This document shows positions 16,901 through 27,400 of a stretch of DNA of 43,128 bases, one piece after another; within the stretch, counting starts at the first letter, position 1, and each line of letters starts with the position of its first letter. A model generated the notes under the pieces. That model ran no database searches and had not been told where the DNA came from. It saw only the letters and a list, made by a program, of their open reading frames with translations. The stretch lies in contig CAYQQU010000051.1 in assembly GCA_964419545.1 (NCBI GenBank), forward strand, positions 1 through 43,128, in the 5' to 3' direction. This DNA is from CAYQQU01 sp964419545. Its GTDB lineage: Bacteria; Bacteroidota; Bacteroidia; Chitinophagales; Saprospiraceae. A program made the translations under genes and the position numbers.

Positions 16901-19900
16901 GCGGGCAGGCTTCCGGCGCCGTGAACAAGCCGGCGGCCGTAAAGCTGCAGGCAGGGGTGGCGGAGAAAGCAGCGGTCACGTCCACCGGCTGGCCGTCGGC
17001 GTCGAGGCCGGTGAGGGTAACTGCCTGCGGGCTGCCCGTAACCGGGAAAAACTGGCCGTTAACTTCCAGTTGCCCCAGCGGCGGCGCATTCTCGTAGGTT
17101 ACCGTCACCGTCTGGCTGTAGGTATTGGTCGTAGAATTGCAGGCCGTCTGGGCGCCGGCCGTGACGCCCGTGATCGCACAATCGGGCAGGGGGGCGCAGA
17201 TTTCCAGGCTGTTGAAATAAGCATTACGCTGACCATCGGGGCCGGCGTTGGCGTTGAACAGGCGCACCTGGCTGATGTCCGTGCTATTGGCTACTCCGCT
17301 CAGGGTACCGCTGATGTTGAAGACGCTGCCGTCTTCCAGGCGGGTGATGGTTGCGGTGTAGGAATCGGTTCCCGTCAGGTTGAAGGTGATATTCAATCCT
17401 TCATCGGAAAAGAAAAGGCCGGGAATGTTTTGCAGGCCGCCGGCGTCGACGTATTCGTAGGTGCTCGCACCGCCGCGGAAGAAAAACTCGAAGCGGTTTT
17501 CGAAGCTGGCGTTCTGCAGGCCGAAGCCGACGGCGCCGCCGTCGATCCAGCCGTTATCCATTGACAGGGAGAAAGCACCTCCGGGGACCAGGGCGTTATT
17601 GAAAGGCCGCACCGCGTTGGAGACGTCGCCGGAATTGGCGTACAGGCCCCAGGCTTCGCCGGCTGTATCGATATCGCCGTCGCCGTTGCTATCGCCGTCG
17701 CCGTTATCGGTAGACGTAAACACAAAATGGCCGGCCGTGCTCGGGTTGTTATTTTGGGTAAACAGATTCCAGCTGCCGAAGCCGGCGCCATCGTTATCGC
17801 CGCTCTGCCAGCCGTCATCGTAGGCCGCAGCGGCGGCGTTGCTTTGCTCGCAGTTTTGCAGTGCGCCGCAGGTGGGCGGCGCGATAAAGACGTCGGCTAC
17901 CGTCAGCTCACAACCCGGCGCCAGTGAAGCCGTCGCGCTCACCGGTGCGCCGTCGGCGACCAGCCCTTGCAGGAGTACGGTTTGCGGGCTGCCCGTTACG
18001 GGAAAAGTTTCGCCGTTAACGACGAGCGAGGGGCCCGGAGCGCCGACATAGAAGATGGTCAATTCCTGGTTGTAGGTATTATCGTCGGGGTTGCAGGGGA
18101 ACTGCTGGCCCGCCGTGATACTGGTGATCGAGCATGCGTCGGTGCTGAATCCGGTGAGTTGGGAAATGCCTGCGCAGCTGAAGGTCCCCGTTGCAGAGGT
18201 TTCGACCGGGAAGGTCGGGATGCCGCCGTTGCGGTTGGGCGAGTTGGGCCGGTCGGGCGAAAATTGGAAGCTTACGCCCGCTGCGGCGTAGCTCAGCGAG
18301 CCGGCTTCCAGTTCCTGCCCCGTGCCGGCGTCGTATACGAAGAGGCGGAACGTTTCGCCGTCGGCCAATCCGTTTGCAGCCGGCGCGCCGAGTACTTCGA
18401 TGATCATATCGTGTTCGCCGTCCCACTGGAAGCTCTGGCCGATGCGGCCGATGCCGACGACCTGTCCGGCGGCGTTTTTCACAGCTACTTCATCGCCGTC
18501 ATCGATGGGTGCGCCGTTGACGATGAAGTTGTTCGCGTCGGCTACCGTGAGTGCGATGAAGTGGGGGCAGCCGCCCGGCGTAGCGTCCATAGAAAAATGG
18601 CTGCCGGCAGCGTCCGGCGGTTGCGGGTAGAGGCCCGTGGGGGCGTACCAGCTGTAGTCGCGCGGCTGGGCCTTGATCAGCGCCCGGGAATCACCGAAAG
18701 CCTGGGTCGTCTCGAAGAGAAAACCGTCGGAATAATCTTTGAGGTATTTATTGGTAAACGGCGTATTGACGAAAACGGCGTTGGTTTTGGAAGGATGGTC
18801 ATTCAGTCCCAGCACCAGCCCGTCGCTGACGCCGCCGGTGGCGCCGTCGCGCCGCATTGCGAACATATTGCCGCCGTTATTATCGAAGTCGTAGGGTGCG
18901 GCAGTCGGCCAGAAACCGGCCATATTCTGGATATGGTCGGAAGCGCCGGTAGCCATTGCGGCCCGCAGCGCCATCAGCCATTTGATATCTTTGTCCAGCC
19001 CGAACCAGAAATAGTCTTTCCAGAAGACCAGGGGCCGGCCTTCTGCGGCCATCAGCACCGGATAGCCCATATCTTCCTTGTCCTGGAAGACGGGATTGTG
19101 GTCGGGTTCGGTTTCGAATTTCAGGCAGCTGTTGCCGAAGGGGATCTCGCAGCTTTGTTCATCATCGCCTACGAAGCCGGTGCGGTCGGTATCGTGGGTG
19201 TCGAGCCAGGTCACCACGTCGTCGCCGCTAAGCGAGGAGCCCCACACCAGTCCGGCGCCGCCGAGCGCCTGGAAGAGGTCCTGCCCGCCGCTGCCGTCGT
19301 TGAGGATAGCCTGCAGGACACCCCGGAACGGAAAGTCGAACATCGACATATCCGCGTTCTTGGCGCCGGAATTGGTAGAGGTCTCTACCAGGTTGTGGTA
19401 ACTGGTGATCGCTCCGGCGTTAAAATCGAAAAATTCGCCGAGGGCGAACGCCTGCGGGCCGTTATTGTACTCGACAATAAACTTGGCCAGGTAATCCGGT
19501 TCGATGTGTTTGACGGCATCGAGGCGGATTTCGTCGAAACCGACGTCTTTCAGGAAGCGGCCCCACCCGATTAGGTCGACGCCCATTTCGCCGATGATAT
19601 TCGGAGCGCCGAAGTACCAGTTGCCCGGGTTGCCGGCCGCATCCGTAGGCGGCGTGGAAGTGACATTATTGAAATAGCAGACATCCTCGAAGAAGATGGG
19701 ATCGCGGAAAGGCGGGTTTTCGTCGCTGTGGAAGTTGTTGGGGTGAAAATCCTCCGGTCCGCTGGGCAGTCGCCCGCTGGGCGGGTTGAAGATGAGGAAG
19801 CGGAAGTCGGGCCCCGCCTCTTCGAAAGCCTGGGCGTCGCCGCCGGCGCGGTGGTTGAGCACGATATCGGCCATCACCTTCACGCCGTTGGCGTGCAGGG

Positions 19901-20315
19901 CGGCGATCATAGCGTCGAGTTCGGCGCGGCTGCCGTGGCGCGTACGGATGGTGCCTTTGCTGTCGAATTCGCCGAGGTCGAAATAGTCGTACGGTCCGTA
20001 CCCCATATCGAAGCGTCCGGCGAAGCCTTTGGTCGGCGGCGGCGTCCAGACGGTCTCGAAGCCGGCGTCGCCGATCTGCGGCGCGAGGGTGGCGAGGGTA
20101 TCCCACCAGATCCCGCCATCGGCGCCGTTGGAGATGTCGCCCGGGTGGGAGTTCCAGTAAAATCCTTGCAGGATAACGTCTTGTGCGTGCGTGTTCGTTT
20201 GAGTTCCCAATAACAGGCAGAGCAGCAGTAGAAAGCCGGATCCGGCTTTGGCAGCGAGATTAGCGGAGCGCGGGGTGTGAGCGCGCTCGGTTGCGTTCAG
20301 GGTGGTTTGGTGCAT
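13930..20315 (-). CDS. Giant secreted multidomain GH13 alpha-amylase with T9SS sorting domain (interrupted by assembly gap)
   Basis: Starts at ATG 20315 (an in-frame TTG lies 9 bases upstream). Signal peptide about 1-45 ends THAQ. The GH13 barrel follows, with DIVLNH at 150-155, nucleophile D266 (IRLDAVKH), acid/base E294 (ALGEFF) and D375 (WLDTHDTD); all three catalytic acids are present. It should hydrolyse alpha-1,4 glucans. After a beta domain (about 580-710) come four related units of about 90 aa (each with VNGxxFPxTGSPQxV), two concanavalin-like modules (WQSGDN...AGHFVFTSTDNG), a SprB-like repeat and two to three HYR repeats. Calcium-binding TSP3 repeats (DSDGDGVGNK) and a type IX secretion C-terminal domain (YPNPTRSMVTI) complete it. 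The frames on either side of the 100 Ns differ, which is expected from an arbitrary gap length. True length exceeds 2100 aa. Cell-surface or secreted starch degradation is the likely role. Confidence 0.88.
14439..14538. other. Assembly gap (100 N) inside TSP3 calcium-binding repeats
   Basis: Exactly 100 unknown bases. Both edges carry nearly the same coding repeat (CDxNGGQADSDGDGVGNK), so the assembler probably failed in a tandem repeat. True length is unknown. Confidence 0.98.
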
Positions 20316-20502
20316 GTTAATCAATAAGAATAATCGTTAAACAATAGGGATTATTTCAAACAATCGTTAGTTGTTTTTTGAGCTGGGTAAATTTACATTC
20401 TGAACGTGGGATATCCAACTTTGGGAAAAGAAACATAAGGAAAGGTTTAATGTATGGGATGAAACAAGTTGCCCGCATCCCGGAACTTTTCGGCGAGCGG
20501 GT
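20316..20502. other. Upstream region of the amylase gene
   Basis: AT-rich spacer before the tRNA gene. On the minus strand it has two direct copies of TAACGATT followed by TGTT or ATTC (within 20330-20375), which might bind a regulator of the amylase. No gene is supported here. Confidence 0.3.
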
Positions 20503-20534
20503 ATTGTTTGCCAGTCGAAAGGATCGTAAATTAG
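20503..20534 (+). promoter_or_regulatory. Likely promoter of tRNA-Gly(CCC)
   Basis: TTG at 20504-20506 and TAAATTAG at 20527-20534 are 20 bases apart and match the Bacteroidota -33/-7 spacing. The tRNA begins 8 bases after the -7 element. Confidence 0.45.
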
Positions 20535-20542
20535 CCAGACCA

Positions 20543-20615
20543 GCGGCAATAGCTCAGTTGGTAGAGCATCAGCTTCCCAAGCTGAGGGTCGCCGGTTCGA
20601 GCCCGGTTTGCCGCT
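20543..20615 (+). tRNA. tRNA-Gly (anticodon CCC)
   Basis: 73 nt with a complete cloverleaf: acceptor GCGGCAA/TTGCCGC with discriminator T, D-arm AGCTCAGTTGGTAGAGC, anticodon stem TCAGC/GCTGA with loop TTCCCAA (CCC at 20576-20578), and T-loop GGTTCGAGCC. CCA is not encoded. Nearly the same sequence recurs at 30145 with anticodon TCC. Confidence 0.95.
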
Positions 20616-20628
20616 CTTTGTAGGTTAA

Positions 20629-20662
20629 AGAGTTATGAAAGTTTTTTCATAGCTCTTTTTTT
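20629..20662 (+). terminator. Terminator of tRNA-Gly(CCC)
   Basis: AGAGTTATGAAA pairs with TTTCATAGCTCT (one G-T wobble) around a 4-base loop and is followed by a T7 run. It lies 13 bases after the tRNA. Confidence 0.85.
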
Positions 20663-20690
20663 GGTGTTTTTTTGAAAAAGAGAAAACTAT

Positions 20691-20837
20691 TGCTTTGTCC
20701 CAAAAGAGACTATCGGTAATTGCGGTCTCTTCCAGCCGCTCTCTTCGTTACTCCGCCCTTCGGTAGCTAAGGCTAGGGCGGTTGTCGCGCCTCGATAGCG
20801 GCTTAAATAGCCTCGAAAGAACTTCTGGGACAAAGCA
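20691..20837. repeat. 147 bp MITE-like element with TGCTTTGTCCCA ends
   Basis: Terminal inverted repeats TGCTTTGTCCCAAAAG (20691-20706) and CTTCTGGGACAAAGCA (20822-20837) match except for one base. Inside is a second stem, CCGCCCT...AGGGCGG. There is no coding capacity. A diverged copy of its right end lies at 21218-21249. Confidence 0.6.
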
Positions 20838-20922
20838 CTACTGGAATCCTGATTTATCGGAAGCGGATTATTAGAATAATTTAAGAAACCCTATTTTGAA
20901 GGGCCATTTTGAAAGTTTGAGA

Positions 20923-21054
20923 TTAAGTGGTGTGTAACACAAGTTCCTTGTAAAAATTTTTGCTGAGTGCTCAATTTAAAAAGTTGATTTTCAGTAATTA
21001 AAAGCGTTTCCTTTCAAGAAAGGATCAGCAAAAATTTTTGTTACACACCATTAA
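20923..21054. repeat. 132 bp inverted-repeat element with TTAAGTGGTGTGTAACA ends
   Basis: Outer arms TTAAGTGGTGTGTAACA (20923-20939) and TGTTACACACCATTAA (21039-21054), and inner arms AAAAATTTTTGCTGA (20952-20966) and TCAGCAAAAATTTTT (21025-21039). It could be the paired ends of an insertion sequence with its transposase deleted, or a MITE. No transposase frame is present. Confidence 0.65.
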
Positions 21055-21085
21055 GTACGTCCATATTTCCGAAAAGCCCGCGACG

Positions 21086-24000
21086 ATGAATCATTACACC
21101 TTCGCGCTCAAATTGATATCAAGAAGATTTTCGCGCCTTTATCGGTTTCATAAAAGGAATTCTCGTAGCTATGTTCCTTTATCATGCTTTGATCAGCACC
21201 AAAATAAACTTAGAATTCCTCTAAAGAACCTCTGGGATAAAGCACTTCTTAAAGGGGTTCATTCTTTCCTATCGAGAACATTCGCAGGGATCGCCGCTCT
21301 ACTTTTCTCGGTTCTATGCTGGGGGCAGTCCAGTTCCCTCCTTCCAGACCTCGTAATTGTTCCGGCTGGTTCATTTACCATGGGCTGCACACTAGGGCAA
21401 TTACCTTGTGACGCCAATACCGCTCCTCATATCGTTACCCTTGATTCTTTTTTAATCTCCGCGCATGAGGTCACCCAAGCCCAGTACGAAGCCATCATGG
21501 GCGACAGCCCAAGTGAAAATGGTAATTGCCCCGATTGCCCGGTGGAAAACATAACTTGGTACGATGCGCTGCATTATTGTAACCTGCTGAGCCTATACGC
21601 AGACTTGCAACCTTGTTATTTTTCTGACGACCGGCTTGCCGAAGTTTATTCAGGTAATGGAAATAAGGTTTACTGGAATACCGAAGCCACCGGTTACCGT
21701 CTCCTTACCGAAGCGGAATGGGAATACGCCGCCCGTAGCGCGGGAGTAGACGACTTTGCCTTTGCCGGAAGCAGTGATGCTTTCACCGTCGCTTGGCTCG
21801 ATGCTACGGCCACTATTCCGACCGGACAACTCGCCCCCAATGCCCTGGGGCTCTATGACATGAGTGGCAACGCCGCAGAATGGGTATGGGATCGATTTGC
21901 ACCTTTTCCCGATATGGAAATCTGTGCTCCCCTTGGCCCCGGAGAAGGAAGCACCCGGTCCGTCCGGGGTGGTAGCTACCAATCCGACACCCTTTTACGT
22001 CTGGCTCATCGTACGACCGCCCCACCCGAAACGGCCAGTGGACAATTGGGCTTCCGGATCGGCCGCTTTTCCCCGGGTATGCTCCCTCCCGAATGTGTCC
22101 TGGCAATGATCCAACCCTTCGATGGCGCAACAAATGTACCGGTAACCACAGCCCTGGAATGGACGGAAGTCACTTCGGCCACGGGATACCTTCTTTGCCT
22201 GGGAACTTTTCCCAATGGCTACGATTTGGTCGAAAGTGAAGATGTCGGTAGCATTACCACTTATATTCCTGAAAATTGCCTGCCGGCTGAATCTACTGTA
22301 TACGTTACAATTAAACCTTATAATGCCGCGGGACTTGTAGAAAGCTGTACCAGTTTTTCCTTTTATACCAGCCAGGGCGTACCGAACGCCCCAACGACTA
22401 TTACGGGACCGGAAATTGTTTGTTCCAACCAAAATGAAGCCTACGAAACAGCAGAAATCGATGGCGCGACGGATTATATTTGGACCATTACCGGCGGTGC
22501 GATTTCCAGTGGACAGGGTTTGCCCGAAGTTGAAGTATTATGGATGGGAGCAGAAGGAACGCTATGCGTCGCTACCGCTAATGCGTGTGGAACTTCCGAT
22601 TCTACTTGCCGCTCTGTAAATATCCAGACACCGTTGTCTGACCTGAACCCACCTGTTGGCCCCACGTCCATATGTTCCGGAGACACGGAAACTTATTCGA
22701 CCATACCGGTAAGCGGCGCGTCCGCTTATTATTGGACGGTCGACGGCGATACCATTGCCGAAGGGATAGACGCCACAACCATAGACCTCTTTTGGAATGG
22801 CCCCGGAGGCGAAATTTGTGTTGCGGCCGCCAATGCCTGTGGCTCGACTCCCTTTTCCTGTACCACCGTTGACGGCAGTAGCGTTCCTGCGGCCCCACCT
22901 GCCCCCAACGGATTTCAGCCAGTATGCAGTGGCGCTCTTGAAAACTACGCTACGATGGCGGTTACCGGAGCTGAAACTTATTCCTGGACGGTTACCGGCG
23001 GGACGATTACCGCCGGGCAGGGCTCCTCCGCAGTAACCGTAGCCTGGTCTGACGCCGGAGGCGGCTTATGTGTTACCGCCGAGAATAACTGCGGGTCCAG
23101 TCCTGTTTCCTGCACGAATATTGCCGGCGGTGTTCCTCCGCTACCCCCCGCCGAACCTTTCGGCTCATCGCTGATTTGTTTAGGTGACACTGAAAATTAT
23201 GCCATTTCTCCCGTCGATGGAGCCATCTCCTACATCTGGTCGATCAATGGCGGAACCGTTACCGCTGGGCAGGGCGGTATAACGGTTACGGTTTCCTGGG
23301 CGGCTCCGGGCGGAGAAGTATGTGTTATTGCCGGTAATGATTGTGGGGCAAGCAGTGAAAACTGTCTTGTAGTGAACGGACAAAGTGCCCCGCCGGGGCC
23401 ACCTCAGCCCCCCAGCGGTCAAACTCAGGTGGCCCCGGGTGATGCGGAATCCTATAGTATCGCTCCGGTATTTGGCGCCACGGGATATTTATGGACGGTC
23501 TCTGGCGGCAACATTGTTAACGGTCAGGGGACTTCCAGCATTTCAGTCAACTGGAACAATGCGGGCGGCCAGGTATGTGTAAGTGCGGAAAACATTTGTG
23601 GGCCGGGCACCCCCAGTTGCCTAACCGTAACCAGCGCCCCGCCGCCGCCAATGGTCTTAATCCCCGGCGGTACTTTCGAAATGGGCTGTACGGCAGAACA
23701 AACCAACTGTCAGGATGAACTCCCCGTTCACACGGTGACTTTGTCGGATTTTTATCTCGGGGTATTTGAAATAACCCAAGATGAATGGGAAAGTATCATG
23801 GGTTATAACCCTAGTACTTTCAATGATTGCGGAGGGACCTGCCCCGTCGAACAGATTAGCTGGTACGAGACTATCGTCTATTGCAACAGCCTCAGCATAC
23901 AGCAAGGGCTTACGCCTGTGTATATCATTAACGGCAGCACCGACCCCGACATCTGGGGCCCGCCTCCCGTTTTCAATCCGTCCTGGGATGCGGTTATCGC

Positions 24001-24421
24001 CAATTTTAGCGCCAATGGGTATCGCCTGCCTACTGAAGCAGAATGGGAATACGCCGCCCGCGCCGGAGGTGGCGCCCCACAGACCTTATTCAGCGGGAGC
24101 AATAACCTGAATGAAGTCGGTTGGTGGGATCAAAATGCCGGCGGTACTACTCATCCCGTTGGTGGGCTACAGCCCAATGCCTTCGGTTTATTCGATATGT
24201 CGGGTAATGTTTACGAATGGATTTGGGACTGGTACGACGGGAACTACTACGCGAACAGTCCTCCCAATAATCCTACCGGCCCCCCGAACGGTATCTTCCG
24301 TCTTCGCCGCAGTGGTTCGTGGAGTGATCCACCTGCTTTCTGCCGGGTAGCCGACCGCGACACCAGCATTCCTGGTGCTACGAATGCCGCTTTTGGTTTT
24401 CGAATCGCCCGAACGCCATAA
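21086..24421 (+). CDS. Two degenerate FGE/SUMF1-like domains flanking five PKD-like repeats
   Basis: About 1111 aa from the ATG at 21086. Domain order: FGE-like domain 1 (about 86-329: VPAGSFTMGC, EVTQAQYEAIMG, LLTEAEWEYAAR, NALGLYDMSGNAAEWVWD), a fibronectin-like segment (about 335-432), five PKD-like repeats of about 83 aa starting near 436, 524, 606, 691 and 774 (each with a TYSWTVTGGTI-type strand), and FGE-like domain 2 (about 852-1111: IPGGTFEMGC, LPTEAEWEYAAR, AFGLFDMSGNVYEWIWD). Neither FGE domain keeps the paired active-site cysteines (SVRGGSYQSDTLLR and LRRSGSWSDPPAFC), so these are probably binding folds, not sulfatase activators. A signal-like hydrophobic stretch (TFAGIAALLFSVLCWGQ) lies about 65-80 residues in, after sequence derived from a mobile repeat, so the native start seems lost. 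The adhesin gene starts 36 bases downstream. Confidence 0.8.
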   Translation: MNHYTFALKLISRRFSRLYRFHKRNSRSYVPLSCFDQHQNKLRIPLKNLWDKALLKGVHSFLSRTFAGIAALLFSVLCWGQSSSLLPDLVIVPAGSFTMGCTLGQLPCDANTAPHIVTLDSFLISAHEVTQAQYEAIMGDSPSENGNCPDCPVENITWYDALHYCNLLSLYADLQPCYFSDDRLAEVYSGNGNKVYWNTEATGYRLLTEAEWEYAARSAGVDDFAFAGSSDAFTVAWLDATATIPTGQLAPNALGLYDMSGNAAEWVWDRFAPFPDMEICAPLGPGEGSTRSVRGGSYQSDTLLRLAHRTTAPPETASGQLGFRIGRFSPGMLPPECVLAMIQPFDGATNVPVTTALEWTEVTSATGYLLCLGTFPNGYDLVESEDVGSITTYIPENCLPAESTVYVTIKPYNAAGLVESCTSFSFYTSQGVPNAPTTITGPEIVCSNQNEAYETAEIDGATDYIWTITGGAISSGQGLPEVEVLWMGAEGTLCVATANACGTSDSTCRSVNIQTPLSDLNPPVGPTSICSGDTETYSTIPVSGASAYYWTVDGDTIAEGIDATTIDLFWNGPGGEICVAAANACGSTPFSCTTVDGSSVPAAPPAPNGFQPVCSGALENYATMAVTGAETYSWTVTGGTITAGQGSSAVTVAWSDAGGGLCVTAENNCGSSPVSCTNIAGGVPPLPPAEPFGSSLICLGDTENYAISPVDGAISYIWSINGGTVTAGQGGITVTVSWAAPGGEVCVIAGNDCGASSENCLVVNGQSAPPGPPQPPSGQTQVAPGDAESYSIAPVFGATGYLWTVSGGNIVNGQGTSSISVNWNNAGGQVCVSAENICGPGTPSCLTVTSAPPPPMVLIPGGTFEMGCTAEQTNCQDELPVHTVTLSDFYLGVFEITQDEWESIMGYNPSTFNDCGGTCPVEQISWYETIVYCNSLSIQQGLTPVYIINGSTDPDIWGPPPVFNPSWDAVIANFSANGYRLPTEAEWEYAARAGGGAPQTLFSGSNNLNEVGWWDQNAGGTTHPVGGLQPNAFGLFDMSGNVYEWIWDWYDGNYYANSPPNNPTGPPNGIFRLRRSGSWSDPPAFCRVADRDTSIPGATNAAFGFRIARTP
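21218..21249. repeat. Diverged copy of the right end of the 20691-20837 element
   Basis: This 32-base stretch matches 20811-20842 at 28 positions (both contain AAAGAAC, TCTGGGA and AAAGCACT). It is translated as part of the N-terminus of the FGE/PKD-repeat gene, so it marks repeat DNA inside that frame. Confidence 0.55.
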
Positions 24422-24456
24422 TACCATCAGTAGGGCTTAAAACCAAATCCTGGACT

Positions 24457-27400
24457 ATGATGAAATTCTACATACGTATTACCTTTTTGTTCCTTGTCTC
24501 CTCAATCACCGTTCGATTGGCTGGTCAATGTGTACAACGCATCGACCTCGATACCGACATCGACCTCCGCACCCTTTTTTTTCAACAACCAGGACGAGGG
24601 TATGTCGCCGGCGACGGCGGCTTCCTGCAATTTACGGGCGACGACGGCGAGAGCTGGGTACAACAAGACTTGCGAACAAATCAGAGCATCAACGAGCTTT
24701 TTTTTACCGATGATACGATTGGCTGGGCGGTTGGCAATTTGGGAACCATCCGTTTCACCGAAGACGGCGGTACCAACTGGCGACAACAATACAGCCCTCA
24801 GAGAATCGACCTGCACAGCGTTTCTTTCTCCGAAACGGGCGTAGGCGTCATTGCCGGGGCATGCGGGACCATTTTGCGTACTACTGACGGTATAAATTGG
24901 GCAACCATACCTCCGGTCAGCCCGAATGATTTGTTCAAAGTGCATTTCATCGATGAAACGACCGTCCTGGCAGTCGGCGCCGGCGGCCTGGTTCTCCGGT
25001 CAGAAAACGCAGGCATCAGTTGGGGGGTGGTAAACAGCGGCACAAATAATGATCTCTTCGGATTGTCGAATTTTGGAGCATCGGTCTGGGCGAGCGGTCA
25101 GGGTGGCGGACACCTATCTGAAGATGCCGGCATCACCTGGACAGAAATATTGCTGAGCAACGATTATTTCGACGTAGCAGCAATGGGCTCGCAAAAGGTA
25201 CTCTGGGTTGGCGAGGGCGGCCGTATCCTCGAGACCTTAGCTGGTGGAACTTCTTTTACGGATTTATCGATTCCGGCAGTAGCAGAAGACCTATTGGCCA
25301 TCATGCTCCCGGATAGCACCACCGGCTACGCGGTTGGCGAGGGAGGGACGCTCGTTCGTATCTTCTTTCGGGATGCCATGGCTCAGTCGGGAAGCCCGGT
25401 ATGCGTAAATGATACCATTGCCCTCATCGGAACATTCAACGGGTTGGTCGATTCCATAAGATGGTCCGGCCCGGAAGGTTTTTCCAGTACAGCGCCCAAC
25501 CCTGTCCTCCCAAGCGCTACTGCGGGAATGGCCGGGATTTACACCTATGAAGTGAACCAAGGCGAATGTATATTTTCAGATACCACCCTGGTAGAAGTAT
25601 TTGCCAATCCCAACGCTTCTTTTCAGATCAATCCCACGACCCTGTGTGTCGATGATCAACTAGTAGTCACTTATTCCGGTAATGCCGGTCCCGATGCCGA
25701 TTACACCTGGGACTTCGACGGCGGTGAGGCCTTATTCGATACGAACAGCGGATCGCTAATCATTAGTTGGCCCGAGGTGGGCCATTACACCATCCATTTG
25801 TTGGTTATAGCCGAAAATGGTTGCCAGGCCCAATCTTCCGCCACGGTTGAAGTCAACGGTACTCAAATTGAAATTGGCAACGAAATAGCTATTTGCGATG
25901 GCGAAAGTATTTCGCTCGATGCGGGAAATGACGCTTCCTCTTACCTTTGGTCAACGGGCGCCACTTCTCCAACTATTTCGATTGATACTCCAGGTGATTA
26001 CGGCGTCACCGTCACTTCGGCTGACGGCTGTTTGGCTGAAGACCAGGTCTCAGTTTACGCCATCGATCTGATCGAAAGCCTGACCGGCACGGCCGCCACC
26101 TGTGACCAGCCCAACGGCCTGGCTCAGCTTGAGCTCGGCGACACAAGCGGTAACGTGGCCATTGCTTGGAGTGATGGCTCTTCCGGGCTCACTCAGATCG
26201 ATAACCTGGCGCCCGGCACCTATACCGTAACGGTTACTGATGAGCAGTGTACCCAATCTGCGTCGGTATCGGTTCCGGCTATCCCGGGGCCCAGTGTCAA
26301 CATAATCCCATTCGGTACCACTTGCGCCGGAGTCCCTTTCACTTTACAGGCCGAAGTACAAAATTGCCAGGGCTGTAATTTTACGTGGAGCAATGGCGAT
26401 TCGGGCAATAGCCTGGTAGTAATGGAGGAGATGGCAGGTTTTTACCAGTACAACGTTACCGTCAATGACGCCAACGGCTGCTTTGCCCAAGCGTACATTT
26501 CCGTGGAAATATCGGATGCACAGGTCGACCTGGAAGATAATGCGGCATTGTGTAATGGTGAAAGTATCATACTCGACGCCGGACCCGGTGCGGCAACCTA
26601 CTCGTGGTCTACTGGCGCTAGTACCCAGACCATAACCGTGGATACTCCAGGCAATTACAGCGTTGTCATCACCACTCCAGAAGGCTGTACCGCGCAAGAT
26701 CAGGCTTCAATTCCCTCCGTGGACCTCATTGCAACCATTAACGCCAGCCCCGCTACCTGCGGCCAGCCGAACGGGGGCGTTCTACTGCAATTGGGTGAAA
26801 TTACCGGCGATTATACGATCAACTGGAGCAATGGTGTATCCGGAGCCGACCAAATCACGAGCCTGGCCCCGGGGAATTATTCGGTCACCGTCTCCGATGA
26901 ATGGTGTACCCAAACCGCAACTACTACCGTAAATGCAGTTATGGCCCCGGGCGTCGCCATCGTCCCTCCTTCAGTTACTTGTGCCGGCGACCCCTTCGTA
27001 CTGCAGGCCGAAGTCCAAAATTGCGCTGGCTGCCACTATGAATGGTCCAACGGCAGTACCGACGATACCGTCACTGTGACCGAAACCATTGCAGGGACGT
27101 ACAGTTATGCTGTTACCATTACTGATGCCAACGGCTGCCCTGCGTCGGCCCCCCTTTTGGTAGATATCACTGATGCGGTGGTCGTCCTCCCTGAAGACCT
27201 GGCGCTTTGCAATGGTGCGAGTATCCCGCTCGATGCCGGTCCGAACGCCGACGACTATTCATGGTCGACCGGTGCTGACACCCAGATGATAACCGTGAGT
27301 AATGCCGGAACCTATGGCGTTACTATCACTACGGCTGCCGGTTGCACCGCTCAAGGTCAGGTATCCATTTCCGAAGTAGCGCTCATCCAGGCGCTCACCA

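Noticed and set aside
15630..17564. 644-codon plus-strand frame opposite the amylase repeats
   Set aside because: It mirrors repeated coding DNA and lacks any recognisable motif; the minus-strand protein has a clear multidomain pattern.
21086..24421. Interpretation of the double FGE-like protein as a sulfatase-activating enzyme
   Set aside because: Both domains lack the paired cysteines at the place where they occur in SFLCDESYC of the 30389 protein.
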